Shown here: positions 51,327-60,570 of the stretch, one piece after another
How positions within the stretch are numbered: the stretch's first letter is position 1
How the letters are laid out: every line of letters starts with the position of its first letter
Made by a program: the position numbers and the translations under genes
Assembly (NCBI RefSeq): GCF_007290395.2
Contig: NZ_CP041656.2
Span: 620,001 to 684,000 of the forward strand
DNA from: Bradyrhizobium cosmicum
Lineage (GTDB): Bacteria > Pseudomonadota > Alphaproteobacteria > Rhizobiales > Xanthobacteraceae
Length of the DNA stretch: 64,000 bases
Direction: 5' to 3'
The notes under the pieces: model-generated
What the model saw: only the letters and a program-made list of their open reading frames with translations
Told to the model about the DNA's origin: nothing
The model's database searches: none

Positions 51327-52178
51327 TCAGGTCTGCTCGACGATCGTTCCAGCATCTGATCCCGTCCTGCGGGCGGAGGCATCGGGGCCGCCGGCCGGTT
51401 CGTGGACGATGCGCTGGCGGCGGAACAGCCCGCCGCCGAAAGTGACGAAAAGCCAGCCGGCCAGCATCAAAGCCAGGGCAAACCACGTCAGCGCGTAGAT
51501 CAGGTGGTTATTGGGAAAGCGGACCACGGTCAATCCGCCGATGGGGCCACCGCCTGATTGTGATCCGGCGTCGGCGTCGACGAAAAAGGGAGCGGCCTCG
51601 TGGAGGCCACGGGCGGCGGCAATCGCGGCGACGTCCCGCGAATACCAGCGGTTATGCTGGGGGACATTATTCCGGAGGAAGCCGCCTTTCGGCTCGGACA
51701 TGCGTAACAGGCCGGTGATCTCGACCGGGCCGTCCGGATTGCCGTCCCGGCGTGCCGATGCGTCGCGCCGCTCGGACGGCACGAAGCCCCGGTTGACCAG
51801 AACCTGCGTGCCGTCGCCGCGTTGAAGCGGCGTCAGTACCCAATAGCCGGGGCCTCCCTCGGTGACGGCCTGTACCAGCGTCTCGCGGTCGTGCAGGAAG
51901 CGGCCGGTGAGGCTGACGTGCCGGTATTCGTCGTTCGCGGCGGTGACCGCGGACCATGCCGCCGGCGAGGGGATCGGCTGGGCGGGGGCGTGAACGCGCT
52001 GCTCGACGCGGTCGATCAGCGCCAGCTTCCAGGCGCGGCGCTCGACCTGCCAGACGCCGAGCGCGATCAGAACGGCAAAGGCCGTAAGCGAGAGGACCGC
52101 GAGCCACAAGGACGGGGAGCGCGCAGTGTCGTCGCGCGTCCCCTCTGTTTCGCTCGCCGCGGTCCTGGTCTTGCTCAA
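51327..52178 (-). CDS. SURF1-family cytochrome oxidase assembly protein
   Basis: A 283-residue inner-membrane protein with two transmembrane helices near the ends (LWLAVLSLTAFAVLIALGVW at about 24-44 and LIYALTWFALALMLAGWLFV near 228-248) and a periplasmic domain between them. SURF1 proteins deliver heme to terminal oxidases; a quinol-oxidase-linked copy is known in Paracoccus. Start is probably TTG at 52178, 14 bp after cyoD. Its end lies 11 bases before regS. This placement suggests it serves the cyo oxidase rather than an aa3 oxidase. Confidence 0.9.
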   Translation of the reverse strand: MSKTRTAASETEGTRDDTARSPSLWLAVLSLTAFAVLIALGVWQVERRAWKLALIDRVEQRVHAPAQPIPSPAAWSAVTAANDEYRHVSLTGRFLHDRETLVQAVTEGGPGYWVLTPLQRGDGTQVLVNRGFVPSERRDASARRDGNPDGPVEITGLLRMSEPKGGFLRNNVPQHNRWYSRDVAAIAAARGLHEAAPFFVDADAGSQSGGGPIGGLTVVRFPNNHLIYALTWFALALMLAGWLFVTFGGGLFRRQRIVHEPAGGPDASARRTGSDAGTIVEQT

Positions 52179-52191
52179 TTCAGAGCCTCGC

Positions 52192-52572
52192 TCACTTCAT
52201 TCCCGTCATCTCGTGCATCGGCATCATGTTGCTGTTGAGGTGGTTCATCACCCACAGCGAACCGGACAGTGCGATCACCACCATGACGATGGTGAAGATC
52301 AGCGCCATCATGGTCCAGCCGTTCTCGGATTTGGGGCTCATGTGCAGGAAGTAGATCATGTGCACGACGATCTGCACGACCGCGAAGGCCATGATGACGA
52401 GTGCGGTGATCTGCTTGCTCGGAAGCGCGCCGCTCATCACCAGCCAGAACGGGATCGCGGTCAGCACCACGGAGAGCACGAAGCCGAGCATGTAGCCCGA
52501 GAACGTACTGTGGGCGTGGCCGTCGTCGTGGTGATGGTCGTGCGCGCCAGCGGCGTGGGTATCGGTGTTCAT
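52192..52572 (-). CDS. cyoD: Cytochrome o ubiquinol oxidase subunit IV
   Basis: A 126-residue CyoD with three membrane helices. The N-terminus is notable: HDHHHDDGHAH, a His-rich, possibly metal-binding stretch. ATG at 52572 overlaps the cyoC stop by four bases. CyoD helps CuB insertion/assembly in the cyo complex. The long frame upstream to 52653 is a shadow within cyoC. Confidence 0.93.
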   Translation of the reverse strand: MNTDTHAAGAHDHHHDDGHAHSTFSGYMLGFVLSVVLTAIPFWLVMSGALPSKQITALVIMAFAVVQIVVHMIYFLHMSPKSENGWTMMALIFTIVMVVIALSGSLWVMNHLNSNMMPMHEMTGMK

Positions 52573-53198
52573 CGCAGAACTCCCAGGAGATAGACGAAGG
52601 TGAAGACGCCGATCCAGACCACGTCGAGGAAGTGCCAGAACATCGACAGGCACATCAGCCGGCGGCGATTGGCCTCGATCAGGCCGAACTTCCAGACCTG
52701 AACCATCAGCGTGACCAGCCAGATCAGGCCGCAGGAGACGTGCAGGCCGTGGGTGCCGACCAGGGTGAAGAAGGCGGACAGGAAGGCGCTGCGCTGGGGT
52801 GTGGCGCCTTCATGGATCATGTGGGCGAACTCGGTGAGCTCGATCCCGATGAAGGCGAGGCCGAACAGGCCGGTGATCGCCAGCCACATCTGCGTCTGCG
52901 CGATCTTGTTCTGCTGCATCGCCAGCATGGCGAAGCCATAGGTGATCGAGGACAGCAGCAGCATCGAGGTGTTCACCGCGACCAGGTCGAGGTCGAACAG
53001 GTCCTTTGGTGCGGGCCCGGCGGCGTAGTTGGCGCCGAGCACGCCGAAGGCGGCGAACAGCATCGCGAAGATGAGACAGTCGCTCATCAGGTAGATCCAG
53101 AAGCCCAGCGAGGTGCTGTAGCCTTCCGGATGCGGGTGTTCGTCGGCGAGATAGAAGACCGGCTCGCCGGCCTGCGAGGAATTGACAGCGACAGTCAT
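52569..53198 (-). CDS. cyoC: Cytochrome o ubiquinol oxidase subunit III
   Basis: A 209-residue CyoC with five hydrophobic helices (FWIYLMSDCLIFAMLFAAFG and others). The C-terminal TLVGTHGLHVSCGLIWL and WHFLDVVWIGVFTFVYLLG are subunit III signatures. ATG at 53198 abuts the cyoB stop. The Glu of the H-path-like region of aa3 is not expected here. Confidence 0.94.
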   Translation of the reverse strand: MTVAVNSSQAGEPVFYLADEHPHPEGYSTSLGFWIYLMSDCLIFAMLFAAFGVLGANYAAGPAPKDLFDLDLVAVNTSMLLLSSITYGFAMLAMQQNKIAQTQMWLAITGLFGLAFIGIELTEFAHMIHEGATPQRSAFLSAFFTLVGTHGLHVSCGLIWLVTLMVQVWKFGLIEANRRRLMCLSMFWHFLDVVWIGVFTFVYLLGVLR

Positions 53199-55196
53199 TT
53201 ACTTGGCTCCGGCGAGCAGTTTGGTTCGCGCGTCCTCGGTCCGGATGACGTCGTCGGCCGGAATGTCGAAGTCGCGATGATAGTTGAAGGTGTGGCCGAT
53301 CCCGACGACGAGCATCGCGATGAAGCTCGCAGCCGCCAGCCACCAGATGTACCAGATCAGGCCGAAACCCATCGCGGTGGCGAAGCCGGCGAGAATGACG
53401 CCGGTGCCGGTGCTGCTGGGCATGTGGATCGGCTTGAACCCGGTGAGCGGACGCTGGTAGCCGCGCCTCTTCATGTCCCACCACGCGTCATTGTCGTGAA
53501 CGACGGGGGTGAAGGCGAAGTTGTAGTCCGGCGGCGGCGAGGAGGTCGCCCATTCCAGCGTGCGCGCGTCCCAGGGATCGCCGGTGACGTCCTTAAGCTG
53601 CTCGCGCTTGAGGAAGGAGACCGCGAACTGCATCAGCATCGAGAGGATGCCGAGGAAGACGAGGAAGGCACCGATCGCGGCGATGACGAACCAGATCTGC
53701 AAGCTCGGATCGTCGAACACGCGGAGGCGGCGGGTCACGCCCATCAGGCCGAGCACGTAGAGCGGCATGAAGGCGAGATAGAAGCCGACGACCCAGAACC
53801 AGAACGACAGCTTGCCCCAGAACACATCGAGCTTGAAGCCGAACGCCTTCGGGAACCAGTAGTTGATGCCGGCAAAGGCGCCGAACACGACGCCGCCGAT
53901 GATCACGTTGTGGAAATGCGCGATCAGGAACAGGCTGTTGTGCAGGACGAAGTCGGCCGGCGGCACCGCGAGCAGAACGCCGGTCATGCCGCCGAGCACG
54001 AAGGTCAGCATGAAGGCGATCGTCCACATCATCGGCAGTTCGTAGCGGATACGGCCGCGATACATCGTGAACAGCCAGTTGAACATCTTCGCGCCCGTCG
54101 GGATCGAGATGATCATCGTGGTGATGCCGAAGAACGAATTGACGCTGGCGCCCGAACCCATCGTGAAGAAGTGGTGCAGCCACACCAGGTACGACAGGAT
54201 GGTGATGACGACCGTGGCGTAGACCATCGAGGTATAGCCGAACAGGCGCTTGCCGGAGAAGGTCGAGGTGACTTCCGAGAAGATGCCGAAGGCCGGGAGA
54301 ACCAGGATGTAGACCTCGGGATGGCCCCAGATCCAGATCAGGTTCACGTACATCATCGGGCTGCCGCCGAAATCGTTCGTGAAGAAATTGGTGCCGACAT
54401 AGCGATCAAGCGAGAGCAGCGCGAGCACGACGGTCAGGACGGGGAAGGAGGCGACGATCAGGATGTTGGTGCAGAGCGAGGTCCAGGTGAACACCGGCAT
54501 CTTCATCATGGTCATGCCGGGGCAGCGCAGCTTGACGATGGTACAGATCAGGTTGATGCCGGACAGCGTCGTGCCGACGCCCGCGACCTGCAGCGCCCAG
54601 ATGTAATAGTCGACGCCGACGTCAGGACTGTAGCCGATGTTGGACAGCGGCGGATAAGCCAGCCAGCCGGTGCGGGCGAATTCGCCGATGAACAGCGAGG
54701 CCATCACCAGCACCGCGCCGCCGACCGTCATCCAGAAGCTGAAATTGTTCAGGAACGGGAACGACACGTCGCGGGCGCCGATCTGGAGCGGCACGACGTA
54801 GTTCATCAGGCCGGTGACCAGCGGCATCGCCACGAAGAAGATCATGATCACGCCGTGGGCGGTGAAGACCTGGTCGTAGTGATGGGCGTTGAGATAGCCT
54901 TCGGAGCCGCCAAAGGCGAGCATCTGCTGGCCGCGCATCATCAGCGCGTCGGCGAAGCCGCGCAGCAGCATCACGATGCCGAGGATCATGTACATGATGC
55001 CGATACGCTTGTGGTCGACCGTGGTGAACCATTCGCGCCAGAGGTAGCCCCAGAGACGGAAATAGGTGAGGCCGGCGAGCAGCGTGGCGCCGCCGAGCGC
55101 GACCATCACGAAGGTGCCGACGACGATCGGCTCGTGCAGCGGCAGCGATTCGATGCCGAGCCGGCCGAAGATGAGCTTGAGAAGATCAGGAGACAT
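53199..55196 (-). CDS. cyoB: Cytochrome o ubiquinol oxidase subunit I
   Basis: A 665-residue heme-copper oxidase subunit I. About 14-15 hydrophobic segments carry the heme and CuB ligands: [20 protein letters not shown] (low-spin heme), [28 protein letters not shown] (His pair for CuB) and [13 protein letters not shown]. The missing CuA domain in CyoA and the linked quinol-type genes assign it to bo-type ubiquinol oxidase. It reduces O2 to water and pumps protons. Ends 1 bp before cyoC. Confidence 0.96.
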   Translation of the reverse strand: MSPDLLKLIFGRLGIESLPLHEPIVVGTFVMVALGGATLLAGLTYFRLWGYLWREWFTTVDHKRIGIMYMILGIVMLLRGFADALMMRGQQMLAFGGSEGYLNAHHYDQVFTAHGVIMIFFVAMPLVTGLMNYVVPLQIGARDVSFPFLNNFSFWMTVGGAVLVMASLFIGEFARTGWLAYPPLSNIGYSPDVGVDYYIWALQVAGVGTTLSGINLICTIVKLRCPGMTMMKMPVFTWTSLCTNILIVASFPVLTVVLALLSLDRYVGTNFFTNDFGGSPMMYVNLIWIWGHPEVYILVLPAFGIFSEVTSTFSGKRLFGYTSMVYATVVITILSYLVWLHHFFTMGSGASVNSFFGITTMIISIPTGAKMFNWLFTMYRGRIRYELPMMWTIAFMLTFVLGGMTGVLLAVPPADFVLHNSLFLIAHFHNVIIGGVVFGAFAGINYWFPKAFGFKLDVFWGKLSFWFWVVGFYLAFMPLYVLGLMGVTRRLRVFDDPSLQIWFVIAAIGAFLVFLGILSMLMQFAVSFLKREQLKDVTGDPWDARTLEWATSSPPPDYNFAFTPVVHDNDAWWDMKRRGYQRPLTGFKPIHMPSSTGTGVILAGFATAMGFGLIWYIWWLAAASFIAMLVVGIGHTFNYHRDFDIPADDVIRTEDARTKLLAGAK

Positions 55197-55207
55197 GCGA
55201 GCTCTCT

Positions 55208-56368
55208 TTAGGAGTCTGACTTCGGACGCTGTCCGAGGAAGAAGGACGAGGACTTCAGCGGCGTGAAAGTCGGCCGCTTCAGGCCGGCGCCGGTAAGCGG
55301 CGCGGTGTCGACGGGTGCCGTGATGGAGGCCGTCGTCTTGCCCTGCGGCGCCTCGGGCGTGCAGGTGCCGGCGACGAAGGTCGGCTCCGGCCCGAGCGCG
55401 CTGCCGCGGCGGGCGTATTTGTCGTAGGCCAGCGGCAGCGTGTTGTTCAGGCCCTCATGGCCGCGGCCGCCCTTGGCGTCGATCGCCATCATCTCGCTCT
55501 GGCACATCTTGCCGGTCTCGACGCACATGTTGAGGATCAGGCGGTAGAGATCGGAATCGATGGTGCCGTAGCGGCGCACCGGCTCGTTCTGGCTGGGCTT
55601 CTCGAGCTGGAGATATTCGGCGCGGCCGAGCGAGCCGCCGGCGGATTTGGCACTGGCGACCCAGGCGTCAAAACCCTTGTCGTCGAGGCCCTGGAAGTTG
55701 AAGTGCATGCCGGAGAAGCCGGCACCGCTATAGTTCGCCGAAAAGCCCTTGTAGGTGCCGGCGTGGTTCACCACGGCGTGGAGCTTGGTCTCCATGCCCG
55801 GCATCGCGTAGATCTGGCCGGCAAGCGCGGGGATGTAGAACGAGTTCATCACCGAGGACGCGGTGATGCGGAAGTTGATCGGGCGGTCGACGGGCGCGGC
55901 GAGGTCGTTGACGGTGGCGATGCCGTAGTCCGGATAGATGAAGAGCCACTTCCAGTCGAGCGCGACGACGTCGACCTCGAGCGGGGCCTTGGACTGATCC
56001 ACGGCGCGGTCGGCATGGATGCGGCCGAGCGTGCGATAGGGGTCGAGCAGATGCGTGCCCATCCAGGTCAGCGCGCCCAGGCAGATGATGATCAGCAACG
56101 GCGCCGACCAGATCACCAGCTCGAGCTTGGTCGAGTGATCCCATTCCGGCTCATAACGGGCCGAGGTGTTGGACTGGCGGTAGCGCCAGGCGAACACCAC
56201 CGTCAGCGCCATCACGGGGACGACGATCAAAAGCATCAGGAGAGTGGAGATGATGACGAGGTCGCGCTGCTGGGCAGCGATGTCGCCGGCTGGCGCCAGC
56301 ACGACGTAGTTGCAGCCACTAAGCGCAACTGCCAGGGGTAGCAGCGCCAGGATCTTGAGACGGGACAC
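55208..56368 (-). CDS. cyoA: Cytochrome o ubiquinol oxidase subunit II
   Basis: A 386-residue lipoprotein (lipobox LSGC, Cys19) with two membrane helices and a periplasmic cupredoxin domain. The CuA site is absent: the [13 protein letters not shown] segment lacks the Cys pair seen in cytochrome c oxidases, as expected for quinol oxidases. ATG at 56368 begins the operon. Upstream is a 23-bp perfect palindrome (56435-56457), a probable operator. Confidence 0.95.
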   Translation of the reverse strand: MSRLKILALLPLAVALSGCNYVVLAPAGDIAAQQRDLVIISTLLMLLIVVPVMALTVVFAWRYRQSNTSARYEPEWDHSTKLELVIWSAPLLIIICLGALTWMGTHLLDPYRTLGRIHADRAVDQSKAPLEVDVVALDWKWLFIYPDYGIATVNDLAAPVDRPINFRITASSVMNSFYIPALAGQIYAMPGMETKLHAVVNHAGTYKGFSANYSGAGFSGMHFNFQGLDDKGFDAWVASAKSAGGSLGRAEYLQLEKPSQNEPVRRYGTIDSDLYRLILNMCVETGKMCQSEMMAIDAKGGRGHEGLNNTLPLAYDKYARRGSALGPEPTFVAGTCTPEAPQGKTTASITAPVDTAPLTGAGLKRPTFTPLKSSSFFLGQRPKSDS

Positions 56369-56434
56369 GGGCCGAGCCTTTGAGAATGAGTTTCTTTTGC
56401 GAGGGCAACGGGTAGCTGCGGCGCAGCAATCCGG

Positions 56435-56457
56435 ACATTGGACAATTTGTCCAATGT
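56435..56457. promoter_or_regulatory. Perfect 23-bp palindrome upstream of cyoA and the MFS gene
   Basis: ACATTGGACAA-T-TTGTCCAATGT: 11-bp arms with a single central base. It lies 67 bp before cyoA and 93 bp before the divergent MFS start, in the shared intergenic region. This is a typical operator architecture for a dimeric regulator. It does not match FNR (TTGAT-N4-ATCAA), and the regulator is unknown. Confidence 0.65.
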
Positions 56458-56549
56458 TGCGGTGCGAAATGTTGAGCCAGACAAGCCCGGATCGCCTGGC
56501 GCCCCGCCGGGCGGTTGGCTTTGGTTTTCAGGACGTTAAGGGCGCACGA

Positions 56550-57878
56550 ATGGCGACGGCACAGACCACCGCATTGGCAGACACTCCCTCGGGCGAGCAC
56601 GGCCATGACCTGGCCAGTCCCGGCGAGATCGCCATCGGCGTCATCATCGGCCGGACCTCGGAATTCTTCGATTTCTTCGTCTATGCGATCGCCTCGGTGA
56701 TCGTGTTCCCGCGCCTGGTGTTCCCGTTCACGAGCGAGCTGACCGGCACCTTCTATTCCTTCATGATCTTCGCGCTGGCCTTCATCGCGCGCCCGATCGG
56801 AACCGTCATTTTCATGACGATCGACCGGGAGTACGGCAAGACGGCCAAGCTGGTCTCGGCGCTGTTCCTGCTCGGTACCGCCACCGTGGCGCTCGCGTTC
56901 CTGCCCGGCTATTCCGAGATCGGCGTTGCTGCGATCTGGCTGCTGGCGCTGGCGCGCATTGCGCAGGGTCTGGCCTGGGGCGGTGCCTGGGACGGTATGG
57001 CCTCGCTGCTCGCTCTGAACGCGCCGCCGTCCCAGCGCGGCTGGTACGCGATGGTGCCGCAGCTCGGTGCTCCGCTCGGGCTGATCGTGGCGAGCGCGCT
57101 GTTCGCCTATTTCGCCGGCAATCTCTCCGCCGACGATTTCTTCGACTGGGGCTGGCGCTATCCGTTCTTCGTCGCCTTCGCCATCAACGTCGTGGCGCTG
57201 TTCGCGCGCCTGCGCATGGTAACGACGGAGGAGTATGCGTCGCTGTTCGAGACCCGCGAATTGCAGCCCGCGCGCATCTCCGAGACCGTTGCGCGCGAAG
57301 GCCATAACATCATGCTCGGCGCGTTCGCGCCGCTGGCGAGCTTCGCGCTGTTCCACATGGTGACGGTGTTTCCGCTGTCCTGGGTGTTCCTGTTCACCCG
57401 CGAAAGCCCGGTGCGCTTCCTGATCATCGAGATCGTCGCCGCCGTGTTCGGTGTCGTGGCGATCGTGCTCTCCGGCGTCATTGCCGACCGTGTCGGCCGC
57501 AAGTCGCTGCTGATGGGATCGGCGATCGCGATCGCGATCTACAGCGGCTTCGCCCCGCAGCTGCTCGACGCCGGCGCGTTCGGTGAGACCATCTACATGG
57601 TGATCGGCTTCATCCTGCTCGGCCTGTCCTTCGGTCAGTCCTCCGGCGCGATCGCCTCGAACTTCAGGCAGGCGTATCGCTACACGGCCTCGGCGCTGAC
57701 CTCGGATATGGCCTGGCTGTTCGGAGCAGGTTTCGCGCCGCTCGTTGCGCTGTTGCTCGCCACCAATCTCGGCGTCATCGCCTCCGGCGCGTATCTCCTG
57801 TCCGGCGCGTTCTGGACCCTTCTCGCGCTCTGGCTCGCCGGCCAGCGCGAGGCCGGCGACATGGACGCGGGCGCTTAA
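56550..57878 (+). CDS. MFS transporter (metabolite:H+ symporter type)
   Basis: A 442-residue MFS permease with 12 hydrophobic segments. The first helix region TSEFFDFFVYAIASVIVFPR and the loop MTIDREYGKTAKL resemble metabolite:H+ symporters (KgtP/ShiA-like); the later Arg-rich loop ADRVGRKSLLMGSAI is the motif A repeat. The start ATG at 56550 gives a hydrophilic 28-residue N-terminus (MATAQTTALADT). Divergent from cyoA over a shared region with a 23-bp palindrome, so the two may be co-regulated. Substrate unknown. Confidence 0.88.
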   Translation: MATAQTTALADTPSGEHGHDLASPGEIAIGVIIGRTSEFFDFFVYAIASVIVFPRLVFPFTSELTGTFYSFMIFALAFIARPIGTVIFMTIDREYGKTAKLVSALFLLGTATVALAFLPGYSEIGVAAIWLLALARIAQGLAWGGAWDGMASLLALNAPPSQRGWYAMVPQLGAPLGLIVASALFAYFAGNLSADDFFDWGWRYPFFVAFAINVVALFARLRMVTTEEYASLFETRELQPARISETVAREGHNIMLGAFAPLASFALFHMVTVFPLSWVFLFTRESPVRFLIIEIVAAVFGVVAIVLSGVIADRVGRKSLLMGSAIAIAIYSGFAPQLLDAGAFGETIYMVIGFILLGLSFGQSSGAIASNFRQAYRYTASALTSDMAWLFGAGFAPLVALLLATNLGVIASGAYLLSGAFWTLLALWLAGQREAGDMDAGA

Positions 57879-57951
57879 GCCGCCCGCGGAGGCCTGCACG
57901 AACTCTGGATTGCTCTGCGCTCCATCCGAGCTACGCTGACAGTCTGCAGCG

Positions 57952-59451
57952 TCAATCCGCTACGATCTTCACGCGATCGCGCACCTTCACCTGCGCGCTG
58001 CGATCGAGCCCGTTGAGGACGCGAAAGCGTTCGGCGGGGTGATCGACACCGGCCATGCGGTGGGACAGCGATTCGACGGTGTCGCCGGGCTGCACGGTGA
58101 TGACCTTGATGCGCAGCGGGCGCGCGGCCTGGATTTCGTCGAGGGTCAGGCGGCGGAACGAATTGACGGTCTCGCGCGCGTTGCGTTCGCTCTCGGTCGA
58201 CTTCTGCCGTGCCGCGAAGATGAAGCGATAGACGTCGCTGCCGAAGCGCAGCGCGTAGACCTTGAACTGCCACTGATCGCCCTTGGCAGTGGCGGACGCC
58301 GCCGGAAAACCGTTGATGGTGATGTCCTCGATGGACGCCTTCTCCACGCCTTCCATCCAGCCCGAGTTCAGGTAATCGCCGAGCGACTGCTCGGCCGGTA
58401 CGCGCACGACGTCGAAACGCATCGCCTGCGAGCCGCCGTCGCGCACGCCGATCACCGCCTGCGCGGTGTTGTCGAGCGTGAAATTATCCGGCGCCTGGAA
58501 GGTGAAGCCGAGCTTGGGATGCAGGAACCGCCGGCCGCGGACGAAACCCTCGCTGGGATCTTCGCCATAGACGAGATTGTCGATCGCGGCGAGATAGGTC
58601 TCGCGGTCGCGCTCGCCCCCTTCAGGAGCGACGTATTGGCGTGCGATGGTCTGCGCGTTCTGCACCCGCTCCGGGGTCGCCGGATGCGACGAGGTGAAAT
58701 CCTGCGCGCGCGGATCGAGCGAACTCTTGCCGGCCTTCAGCTCGGCATTGCGCTCCATTGCCGAGAGGAAGCGCGCGGCGCCATAGGGATCGAAATGGGC
58801 CTTGGCGGAAATGCCGACGCCGATGCCGTCGGCCTCGAACTCCTGATTGCGCGAAAAGCTCGCCATGGTGAGCTTGGTCTTGGCGAGTGCCAGCGCGGTA
58901 AGATCGGGGTCGTTGCTCATGTCGGTGACGACGCGGGTGACGATCGCGGCCTGGCGGGCCTGGTCCTCGCGCATCGCGGCGTGCTTGGACAGCACATGCG
59001 CCATCTCGTGGCTGAGCACGGAGGACAATTCCGACGTGTCGCTCGCAAGCGCAAGAAGTCCGCGCGTGACGTAGAGCTGGCCGTTCGGCAGCGCGAAGGC
59101 GTTGACCGCGCCGGAGTTGAGAATCGTGACCTTGTAACCCTGGTCGGGACGGTCGGAGGCCGCAACGAGCCGGTCCACCGTCTTGCTGACCAGCGATTCG
59201 AGCCTGGGATCGTCATAGGTGCCGCCATAGCTGGCCAGGATGCGCTCGTGCTCCTTCTCGGTGGCGGGGGTCTGCGCGACGGCCGGCTTCGGCTTCGGCA
59301 TCGCGACCGTCTGGGTCGGCACCGCGGCCTGGAACCGGCCCATATCGCCGCAACCGGCAAGGGCTGTGCCCAGCACGAGGCAAAGCGCGGCCGGCGCAGC
59401 CCGCAGGCGGCGGCCATCACCTCGTCCGTGCCGTTCTAGCACCCCATTCAC
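57952..59451 (-). CDS. M48-family metalloprotease lipoprotein with LysM domain
   Basis: A 499-residue envelope protease. Lipobox LAGC (Cys34) follows a signal; the M48 zinc site is HEMAHVLSKH (148-157) with the downstream Glu helix (NQEFEADGIGVGI). The C-terminal LysM-like stretch (ITVQPGDTVESLSHRMAG then FRVLNGLDRSAQVKVRDRVK) probably binds peptidoglycan. It resembles BepA/LoiP-type quality-control proteases that act on outer-membrane proteins. Convergent with the MFS gene. Follows another small exported gene upstream. Confidence 0.9.
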   Translation of the reverse strand: MNGVLERHGRGDGRRLRAAPAALCLVLGTALAGCGDMGRFQAAVPTQTVAMPKPKPAVAQTPATEKEHERILASYGGTYDDPRLESLVSKTVDRLVAASDRPDQGYKVTILNSGAVNAFALPNGQLYVTRGLLALASDTSELSSVLSHEMAHVLSKHAAMREDQARQAAIVTRVVTDMSNDPDLTALALAKTKLTMASFSRNQEFEADGIGVGISAKAHFDPYGAARFLSAMERNAELKAGKSSLDPRAQDFTSSHPATPERVQNAQTIARQYVAPEGGERDRETYLAAIDNLVYGEDPSEGFVRGRRFLHPKLGFTFQAPDNFTLDNTAQAVIGVRDGGSQAMRFDVVRVPAEQSLGDYLNSGWMEGVEKASIEDITINGFPAASATAKGDQWQFKVYALRFGSDVYRFIFAARQKSTESERNARETVNSFRRLTLDEIQAARPLRIKVITVQPGDTVESLSHRMAGVDHPAERFRVLNGLDRSAQVKVRDRVKIVAD

Positions 59452-59475
59452 GTCGCTTAACCCGTGCCTGGCCCC

Positions 59476-60246
59476 CTAGGGCCTTACCCCTGTCGGCTCG
59501 ATTGCGCCCAGCAACTCGACCTGTCCCACCCGGAGCACATCGATACGCGGCCCCGTATTCCCCTCGACCCAGCCCCGGACGCGAATGCGTCTATTTTCCA
59601 GGGACTTAAGGGATATCCCGGCGCTTTCGAACGCCGGTAGCATGCGCCTTGAAATAGTCACGGCAAAGCCGCGTGTCCAGTTCCGTCCGAAGTTGAGGTA
59701 GGTCACTGCCCCAGCTTGCCGGACCGACAGGACTTTGCCTTCGACCACCATAAAGCGCCCGATCCCTGCCAAAATATCGTCCGGACTTTCCGCGTTTTTT
59801 ATGGCCGACGGGTCAGCCCAGTTGCCCTTTTTTTCGCGCCGCGCCTCGGCCTCCGACGCCATCAGGGCTGCTGCGCAATCCCTGTCGGTGATTTCGGCGG
59901 AGACGATCGCGTCGCCCCGGGCAAGGAGGGCGGCCTGCACCGAGGTATCGTCCTCGCCGACAAAGACCAGCGCGCCCTGGCGGCCATAGCGGTCGGGCGT
60001 GTCGTCAGTGCTCCGCAGCGTGACCTTGCGGCCGACGAGCAGCGCCGTCAGCGCCGGCTTCGTCGTTGTGGTTGGTTCGATCCCGGTGAGGCGGACCTCG
60101 CGGCCATCGTCGAGACGCACGCTACGCGCATCGACGATTGCGGCGGCGCGGCCTTCGCCTTGCGTTTCGAATTGGCACGGCACGGCGAACGCCGTGCGAC
60201 CTGCGACGAAAAGAAATGCGACGATGAGATGAAGCAGTCGCGTCAC
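59476..60246 (-). CDS. Exported staphylococcal nuclease-fold protein
   Basis: A 256-residue protein with a signal (LLHLIVAFLFVAGRTAFA) and SNase-like domain: DGREVRLTGIE, TDDTPDRYGRQGALVFV and EARREKKGNWAD are the usual strand/helix landmarks. The second part (RFMVVEGKVLSVRQAGAVTY and LNFGRNWTRGFAVTI) is an OB-fold-like extension. GTG at 60246 is preferred as it begins the signal peptide directly; the upstream frame to 60516 is repeat-derived. The thermonuclease-like catalytic residues appear partly changed, so activity is uncertain. Confidence 0.8.
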   Translation of the reverse strand: MTRLLHLIVAFLFVAGRTAFAVPCQFETQGEGRAAAIVDARSVRLDDGREVRLTGIEPTTTTKPALTALLVGRKVTLRSTDDTPDRYGRQGALVFVGEDDTSVQAALLARGDAIVSAEITDRDCAAALMASEAEARREKKGNWADPSAIKNAESPDDILAGIGRFMVVEGKVLSVRQAGAVTYLNFGRNWTRGFAVTISRRMLPAFESAGISLKSLENRRIRVRGWVEGNTGPRIDVLRVGQVELLGAIEPTGVRP

Positions 60247-60570
60247 GGCGCCCGGAGAGGTTGCGTTGCGCGTCAGTCTTAACTCAAGCGTGGCGAGGCG
60301 CGAAGAGGCTTCCTCATATCCCATCATTGCGAGCGAAGCGAAGCAATCCAGAATCCGACCGCGGTGACAGTCTGGATTGTCTCGCTGCTCTTGCAACGAC
60401 GTGGAAACATTTATCCGCACCTCACCATTCCGCTTTGCGGAAATCGCGCGCCGAATATGCGGCCTCTTCGCACCTGCGCTTGCTGCCCTCTTGCGCATGC
60501 GGCATGATTGCGGCAACAGCCATAATCAAGCGCCCAAAGAGTGCGGCGCGATAAGGGAGGTCTCTTTACG
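60247..60570. other. 324-bp gap with a TCATTGCGAGCGAAGCG palindromic element (60323-60401)
   Basis: The element has the arms TCATTGCGAGCGAAGCG-AAGCAATCCAGA and TCTGGATTGTCTCGCTGCTC-TTGCAACGACG, a family different from the CTCC-rich ones. The right part (60402-60570) contains the promoter side of the binding-protein gene and a CGCTTTGCGGAA short palindrome. No gene is supported. Confidence 0.65.

Noticed and set aside
52632..55211. 859-codon plus-strand frame opposite cyoB and cyoC
   Set aside because: Translation is His/Asp/Glu/Arg-rich without any domain; it mirrors the codon bias of the highly conserved cyo genes.
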